From: Alphaproteobacteria bacterium
GTDB lineage: Bacteria > Pseudomonadota > Alphaproteobacteria > Puniceispirillales > Puniceispirillaceae
NCBI GenBank assembly: GCA_016780695.1
Contig: JADHLK010000079.1
Span: 1-6,411, forward strand
Direction: 5' to 3'
DNA: 6,411 nt
Of the stretch, positions 1 through 6,411 are shown piece by piece (position 1 is the first letter of the stretch; each line of letters begins with the position of its first letter). The notes below the pieces were generated by a model. That model saw nothing but the letters and a program-made list of their open reading frames with translations, was not told where the DNA came from and made no database searches. The position numbers and the translations under genes are program-made.

Positions 1-2873
<2,873 letters not shown>

Positions 2874-2878
2874 ATTGG

Positions 2879-3697
2879 TTAGTCAAACAGGTTGCGGATC
2901 GGGCTGGCCATGCGGGCAATCAGACCCTTGCGGCCGGGCCGTGTCGGGTCTTCCAGCAATATAGTCAGCCGCTGCGTCCAGATGGAATCAGGATAGTTAT
3001 ACAAGGCGACCGCTGCACTGCGATCCGCCTCTTCGGTCAGGCCGAGGGCCAGATAGGCTTCACTCATTCGGTAGAGGGCTTCGGGAACCTGATTGGTGGT
3101 ATCATAATCACTGGCCACCAGCTGGAACCGCCTTAAAGCGGCGCCGTAATGGCCGGCCTCCAGATAATAGCGCCCGACCGCCATTTCCTTGCCAGCCAGA
3201 TGGGACCTTGTCAGGTCGCGTTTCAGCGTTGCATCACGGGCATACTCGCCCTCTGGATAACGGCGCAATAATTCAGAAAAGGCTTCCAGTGCCCGCTGGG
3301 TCATCTCTGCATCGCGGCCAACATCAACGATTTGCTCATAAAAACATAAAGCGCGCAGATAATAGGCATATTCGGTGATCGGGTCTGCTGGATAAAGTTC
3401 AATAAACCTGTCCAGCGAGGCCCCCGCCTTGGTATAGCTGTTGCTCTCATAAAAGGCATAGGCTGCCATAATCTGCGCCTTGACCGCCCAGGCCGAATAG
3501 GGGTGCTGGCGTTCCACCTCCTCAAACAGCGGGGCTGCTGCTACCGGGGTTCCGTCCAGCAGGCTGTCCAACGCTTCATTATAGAGAGCGTCAACCGGCT
3601 TTTCCTCTTGCTCCAGCAACGCGGTCTGATCAGACCCGCTGCAGGCGGCCAGCAGTATCAGCAGGGCTGCTGCCCCGAATTTGGAAAAATGCCTCAT
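2879..3697 (-). CDS. bamD: Outer-membrane assembly lipoprotein BamD (ComL)
   Basis: BamD is the essential lipoprotein partner of BamA in the BAM complex, which folds beta-barrel proteins into the outer membrane from its periplasmic side. From the ATG at 3697 the protein has 272 residues. It begins with a lipoprotein signal: positive residues (MRHFSK), a hydrophobic stretch and the lipobox LLAAC, with Cys19 as the predicted lipidation site. The rest is helical TPR-type sequence with family-typical blocks: VERQHPYS (61-68), YYLRALCFYEQIVDVGRD (112-129), LAGKEMAVGRYYL (167-179) and a late NYPDS. The frame stays open to an ATG at 3787, but that start would add 30 residues ahead of the signal peptide, so it is rejected. 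A 157-nt gap separates it from lpxC, and recN starts 5 nt after its TAA. No neighbouring gene suggests another role. An older family name, ComL, reflects a competence phenotype in Neisseria and should not be inferred here. Confidence 0.95.
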   Translation of the reverse strand: MRHFSKFGAAALLILLAACSGSDQTALLEQEEKPVDALYNEALDSLLDGTPVAAAPLFEEVERQHPYSAWAVKAQIMAAYAFYESNSYTKAGASLDRFIELYPADPITEYAYYLRALCFYEQIVDVGRDAEMTQRALEAFSELLRRYPEGEYARDATLKRDLTRSHLAGKEMAVGRYYLEAGHYGAALRRFQLVASDYDTTNQVPEALYRMSEAYLALGLTEEADRSAAVALYNYPDSIWTQRLTILLEDPTRPGRKGLIARMASPIRNLFD

Positions 3698-3703
3698 GGC
3701 GGA

Positions 3704-3717
3704 CCCCGTCCTCACCT
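3704..3717 (-). promoter_or_regulatory. Ribosome binding region of bamD
   Basis: The minus strand reads AGGTGAGGACGGGG just before the ATG at 3697. GAGGA lies 11 nt and GGGG 6 nt from the start codon. Together with the signal peptide, this supports 3697 over the upstream in-frame ATG at 3787. Confidence 0.5.
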
Positions 3718-3748
3718 GTGTCAAGCTGGCCTTTGCGGCCGCCGGGAC

Positions 3749-3777
3749 AGCATAGCTTTTCTGAAGCGGACTGAAAA
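3749..3777 (-). promoter_or_regulatory. Weak sigma70-like promoter candidate before bamD
   Basis: On the minus strand TTTTCA (3777-3772) is followed after 17 nt by TATGCT (3754-3749). Each hexamer matches 4 of 6 positions of the sigma70 consensus. It lies about 50 nt upstream of the bamD ATG in the lpxC-bamD gap. Matches this weak arise by chance, so this is only a candidate for separate bamD-recN-ligA transcription. Confidence 0.2.
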
Positions 3778-3827
3778 GGTCTGCCATGCCGAAGTGAAGG
3801 TGTTTTTGAAACAGAAACCTCTGAGGG

Positions 3828-3861
3828 CTGTCTGCCGGTCAGGCAAAAACCACTCAGACAG
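3828..3861. repeat. 7-bp inverted repeat over the lpxC stop codon
   Basis: CTGTCTG (3828-3834) and CAGACAG (3855-3861) are perfect inverted arms around a 20-nt loop. The lpxC TGA (3856-3854) lies at the edge of one arm. A short GCC/GGC pair sits inside the loop. There is no T-tract after the structure, so it is not a typical Rho-independent terminator. It could be an RNA 3' structure in the lpxC-bamD transcript or chance. Confidence 0.3.
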
Positions 3862-4774
3862 AGGCGGCAACCGCCTGTTCCGGGATTTGCCAATGCGCAG
3901 ATTTGCTCTGTCTGCTGCCATCCTCAATCGTCCAGCATTGCGGGTTGGCCATCAGCGCGGCGAGCAGCCGCACAGACAAAATATGACCCGGCCGGTAGGC
4001 GGTCACCCGCCCCTGAACTGGCATCCCCAGCAGATAGAGATCGCCCAGCACATCCAGCGTTTTGTGCCGGACAAATTCATCCTGCATCCGCAGACCGTCT
4101 GGATTCATGACCGTTCCATCATCCACCACCACAGCATTTTCCAGTGAACCGCCCTTGGCAAGCCCCGCCTGGCGCATCCCTTCCACATCACTGAAGCGGC
4201 AGAAGGTGCGGGCATGGGCCAGCTGCTCACCAAAAGACCCGTTCACCTGCTGGTAGGAAAGCCGTTGATTGCCAATCACCGGATCATCGAAATCAATCTC
4301 TATATCCAGCTCCAGCTGGTCAGCTGGCGACAGGCGCGCCGAGCTGCCATCCGGCAGGCTGACCGAAATCTCATGCAAGATAACCAGCCGCGGCCGCGCC
4401 TTTGACAGCACTGCCTTGCCGGCGCGTTCCAGCAATTCAACGATAGGCCGCGCGCTGCCGTCCAGAATTGGCATCTCCGGCCCATCTACCTCTATGCGCA
4501 CATTGTCAATGCCGGAGCCAAACAGCGCAGACATGAAATGCTCAATCGTGCTGACCCCTACCTGATCAGCATTTTCTACCTTGGTGCAGAGTCGGCTCTC
4601 AATGGCATGATCAATGCGGGCCGGAATGATATTATTGCGGTCGGTAATATCGGTGCGGACAAAAACCACACCATGGTCAGCCTCGGCGGGGAGCAAGCGC
4701 ACCGATACAAAACGCCCGGAATGGACACCGATACCGCTGGTTCCGACTGGCTTTTGCAAACTGGTTTGCATCAT
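3854..4774 (-). CDS. lpxC: UDP-3-O-acyl-N-acetylglucosamine deacetylase LpxC
   Basis: LpxC is the cytosolic zinc amidase that removes the N-acetyl group from UDP-3-O-acyl-GlcNAc, the committed step of lipid A synthesis. The protein has 306 residues, the usual family length. The metal and catalytic residues are present: E78-H79 in STIEHFMSAL, H237 and D241 in EFVRHKTLDVLGDLY with K238 beside them, and H264 in YRPGHIL. These match E. coli E78, H79, H238, D242 and H265. Other family blocks are GIGVHSG (14-20), GIDNVRIEVDGPEMPILDGSA (88-108, one insertless core), ARTFCRF (188-194) and GGSLENAVVVDD (208-219). Two ATGs lie in tandem at 4774 and 4771. The upstream AGGTGG is 7 nt from the first and 10 from the second, so either could be used. 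It lies 194 nt after ftsZ and 157 nt before bamD. Its presence implies a lipid A-bearing outer membrane. Confidence 0.97.
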   Translation of the reverse strand: MMQTSLQKPVGTSGIGVHSGRFVSVRLLPAEADHGVVFVRTDITDRNNIIPARIDHAIESRLCTKVENADQVGVSTIEHFMSALFGSGIDNVRIEVDGPEMPILDGSARPIVELLERAGKAVLSKARPRLVILHEISVSLPDGSSARLSPADQLELDIEIDFDDPVIGNQRLSYQQVNGSFGEQLAHARTFCRFSDVEGMRQAGLAKGGSLENAVVVDDGTVMNPDGLRMQDEFVRHKTLDVLGDLYLLGMPVQGRVTAYRPGHILSVRLLAALMANPQCWTIEDGSRQSKSAHWQIPEQAVAASV

Positions 4775-4781
4775 TTCATTG

Positions 4782-4789
4782 CCACCTTT
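4782..4789 (-). promoter_or_regulatory. Ribosome binding site of lpxC
   Basis: The minus strand reads AAAGGTGG, ending 7 nt before the ATG at 4774 and 10 nt before the ATG at 4771. It favours the first of the tandem ATGs slightly. A third ATG at 4779 is only 2 nt from it and out of frame. Confidence 0.65.
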
Positions 4790-4795
4790 GCTTAA

Positions 4796-4830
4796 CCCTC
4801 AGCCAATTTTTGCCAAGGCCCTCAGCCGAT
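4796..4830. repeat. Direct repeat in the lpxC leader (ATYGGCTGAGGG twice)
   Basis: On the minus strand ATCGGCTGAGGG (4830-4819) and ATTGGCTGAGGG (4807-4796) differ by one base and start 23 nt apart, close to two helical turns. They sit directly upstream of the lpxC ribosome binding site. Position and spacing would suit a dimeric regulator site or a leader RNA element. The function is not known, and chance duplication is possible. Confidence 0.5.
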
Positions 4831-4869
4831 ATCCTGACAGGCCCAAATTTCTATTCTGGTAAATCACTG

Positions 4870-4917
4870 AAAAAAATCTGTGTTAAACCCAGAGACACGA
4901 TACTGTGGCTCTGGGTT
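4870..4917 (-). terminator. Terminator-like hairpin after ftsZ
   Basis: On the minus strand AACCCAGAG (4917-4909) pairs perfectly with CTCTGGGTT (4894-4886). Inside, after one C/T mismatch, CAC pairs with GTG around a 6-nt loop. Seven T follow at 4876-4870. The T-tract begins 9 nt after the stem rather than directly after it, so this is an imperfect Rho-independent terminator. It may only attenuate transcription from ftsZ into lpxC, or protect the ftsZ 3' end. Confidence 0.45.
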
Positions 4918-4921
4918 CAAA

Positions 4922-4935
4922 CAAAATCACTTTTG
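4922..4935 (-). other. Small AU-rich hairpin with GTGA loop after ftsZ
   Basis: On the minus strand CAAAA-GTGA-TTTTG forms a 5-bp stem closed by a GNRA-type tetraloop. It lies between the ftsZ stop codon and the larger hairpin at 4886-4917, so the two form a tandem pair. The stem is weak and could be chance. Confidence 0.3.
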
Positions 4936-4968
4936 GTTACGAATTGTTGCAGAGTCGGTTATTTTGCC

Positions 4969-6411
4969 TCAATTCGCCTGACGACGCAGAAAAGCGGGAA
5001 TATCCAGCTCCTCGGCGCTGTCATTGCCGGTGGTTTCCGGCTCCATCGCCAGACTGGTCTGGCCGTTCGGATTCATATCCACCCGTGGCAAGTCCAGCAC
5101 ATCTGCAGCCCGCGGCTCCGGCTTGGCAGGCGGGGTTTCAGCTGATTGTGACCAGAGCCCGGAAATCCGCTGCATCAGGCTGTTTTTCGGGGCCAGCTCT
5201 GTTTCCGGCACATTTTGATCATCCTCAGTCTGCTGTGCCGCAGCCGGAATGAAGGGCGCTCTGGCGTCTTCATCATCTGACATTTGCAGGAACGGCACCG
5301 CCTCCTGTTCGGTAGCTGTGGCGGCTGGCAGAGTGTCTGGCTGTGTATCAGCTGCCTCGCTAATCTCTGCCTCGCCAGTTGCAACCGCAGCGGTCTGAGT
5401 TGCGGCGGTCTGCGGTTCAGCTGGGCCTGCAAAGCTGGTATCACCAGCGGCTTGTTCAGCTGGCTGGGCAGTGCCCAGCTCCACCTCAGCAGCATTGTCC
5501 AGCTGCGGGGCGGCCGCGGCCAGCCCGGCGAGCGGGACCGATTGTGCCCCGGCAGGGTCAGGCTGCACGGCTTCCGGTTTTGGCATCACTGGATTGATCA
5601 GCGGGATTTGTGTTTGCTCCTGCCGGGTGGCGGCGTCCTCCTCACCGAACAGAGAGGCGGTCTTGGGCAGCGCATCAATACCGGTCGCGACAACCGAAAC
5701 CCGCATCACCCCTTCCAGACGGTCATCAGAAGCAGAGCCAAAGATAATCGTCGCATCCGGGTCCACTTCCCGCCGAATCCGGTTAGCCGCCTCATCCACT
5801 TCAAACAGGGTCATATCCTGTCCGCCAGTGATATTAATCAGCAAGGCGCGCGCGCCCTTCATGCTGGTATCATCCAGCAGCGGGTTATTGATCGCTGCCT
5901 CGGCCGCCTCGGTCGCCCGATTCTCGCCAGACGCCTCGCCGGTGCCCATCATCGCCTTGCCCATTTCGGTCATCACCGCCTTGATATCGGCAAAATCCAG
6001 ATTGATCGTGCCAGGCTTGATCATCAGATCAGTTACCCCGCACACGCCTTGATGCAGGACTGTATCGGCCATGTGGAACGCATCGGCAAAGGTGGTGCGC
6101 TCATTGGCAAGGCGGAACAGATTCTGGTTCGGAATCACGATCAGCGTATCAACAAAGCCTTGTAATTCCTTGATTCCTTCCTCAGCCTGTGCCATGCGGC
6201 GCTGCCCCTCAAATTCAAAGGGTTTGGTTACCACACCGACGGTCAGGATACCGGCCTCGCGGGCTGCGCGGGCAATCACCGGGGCTGCCCCGGTCCCCGT
6301 GCCACCGCCCATACCGGCGGTGATAAAGACCATATTGCTCGCACCCAGCTCAGCCAGCAGCTCCTCCAGGCTTTCCTCAGCCGCCCGACGCCCCATATCC
6401 GGGCGCGATCC
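4969..6411 (-). CDS. ftsZ: Cell division protein FtsZ, 5' end beyond the right edge
   Basis: FtsZ is the tubulin-like GTPase that polymerises into the midcell ring and recruits the division machinery. The frame is open to the window edge (GSRPD before an internal Met), so 480 residues are visible and about 70 N-terminal ones, including the first nucleotide-binding loop, are missing. Visible numbering: tubulin signature GMGGGTGTG (33-41), [10 protein letters not shown] (60-69), IPNQNL (93-98), T7 loop NLDFAD (137-142) with N137, D139 and D142 for GTP hydrolysis across the subunit interface, and the end of the core at VSVVATGID (238-246). Residues 247-468 are a long linker rich in Ala, Gln, Pro, Glu and Thr. 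The C-terminal peptide [12 protein letters not shown] (469-480) is the conserved docking site for FtsA and other partners. An internal ATG at 6396 lies within the conserved fold and is not the true start. ftsA and ftsQ are expected upstream, beyond the window. Confidence 0.97.
   Translation of the reverse strand, partial: GSRPDMGRRAAEESLEELLAELGASNMVFITAGMGGGTGTGAAPVIARAAREAGILTVGVVTKPFEFEGQRRMAQAEEGIKELQGFVDTLIVIPNQNLFRLANERTTFADAFHMADTVLHQGVCGVTDLMIKPGTINLDFADIKAVMTEMGKAMMGTGEASGENRATEAAEAAINNPLLDDTSMKGARALLINITGGQDMTLFEVDEAANRIRREVDPDATIIFGSASDDRLEGVMRVSVVATGIDALPKTASLFGEEDAATRQEQTQIPLINPVMPKPEAVQPDPAGAQSVPLAGLAAAAPQLDNAAEVELGTAQPAEQAAGDTSFAGPAEPQTAATQTAAVATGEAEISEAADTQPDTLPAATATEQEAVPFLQMSDDEDARAPFIPAAAQQTEDDQNVPETELAPKNSLMQRISGLWSQSAETPPAKPEPRAADVLDLPRVDMNPNGQTSLAMEPETTGNDSAEELDIPAFLRRQAN

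Noticed and set aside
3696..3724. TTGACA at 3724-3719 as a -35 box for bamD
   Set aside because: At 17-nt spacing the -10 position is CGCCAT and falls on the start codon.
3698..3787. N-terminal extension of bamD to an ATG at 3787
   Set aside because: It would bury the lipoprotein signal peptide behind 30 extra residues. The start at 3697 gives a standard signal and has a ribosome binding region.
3503..4147. 214-residue plus-strand open frame crossing the bamD-lpxC gap
   Set aside because: It overlaps the ends of two solid genes on the other strand and shows no domain or signal.
4769..4779. Two-codon open frame ATG-AAA-TGA overlapping the lpxC start
   Set aside because: Its ATG is only 2 nt from the ribosome binding site, too close for normal initiation. 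Probably chance.
4872..4886. CtrA-like site TTAA-N7-TTTT after ftsZ
   Set aside because: Only one half-site matches the TTAA-N7-TTAA consensus, and the second half is part of the T-tract.
5284..6165. 293-residue open frame on the plus strand opposite ftsZ
   Set aside because: It lies wholly antisense to a conserved gene, has no recognisable motif, and its composition is that of reverse-read ftsZ codons.

Overview
The window reads as the distal end of a division and cell-wall (dcw) cluster from an alphaproteobacterium. All five genes lie on the minus strand and are transcribed right to left in the order ftsZ, lpxC, bamD (comL), recN, ligA. This order is a known alphaproteobacterial arrangement. 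The FtsZ tail [12 protein letters not shown], the long FtsZ linker and the BamD sequence style also fit that class. The DNA is moderately GC-rich and AT-richer in the two intergenic gaps. I cannot place the organism below class.

Layout, in transcription order: ftsZ enters from the right edge without its first ~70 codons and ends at 4969. A 194-nt gap holds two hairpins, a T-tract, a 12-bp direct repeat and the lpxC ribosome binding site. lpxC runs 4774-3854. A 157-nt gap holds an inverted repeat overlapping the lpxC stop codon and a weak promoter-like sequence. bamD runs 3697-2879, recN follows after 5 nt (2873-1212), and ligA follows after 20 nt (1191 to the left edge, 3' part missing). No stretch over 300 bases lacks a gene.

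Functionally the block joins cytokinesis (FtsZ ring), the committed step of lipid A synthesis (LpxC), outer-membrane protein assembly (BamD) and DNA repair (RecN, LigA). The bamD-recN-ligA spacing is tight enough for one transcript with translational coupling. The hairpins after ftsZ suggest that division-gene and envelope-gene expression are partly separated.

I found no mobile element, CRISPR array, RNA gene or unknown gene, and no evidence of an undescribed system. The points worth a second look are the structured ftsZ-lpxC gap, the direct repeat before lpxC, the long FtsZ linker, a Q-loop variation in RecN and an excess of CAGCTG.
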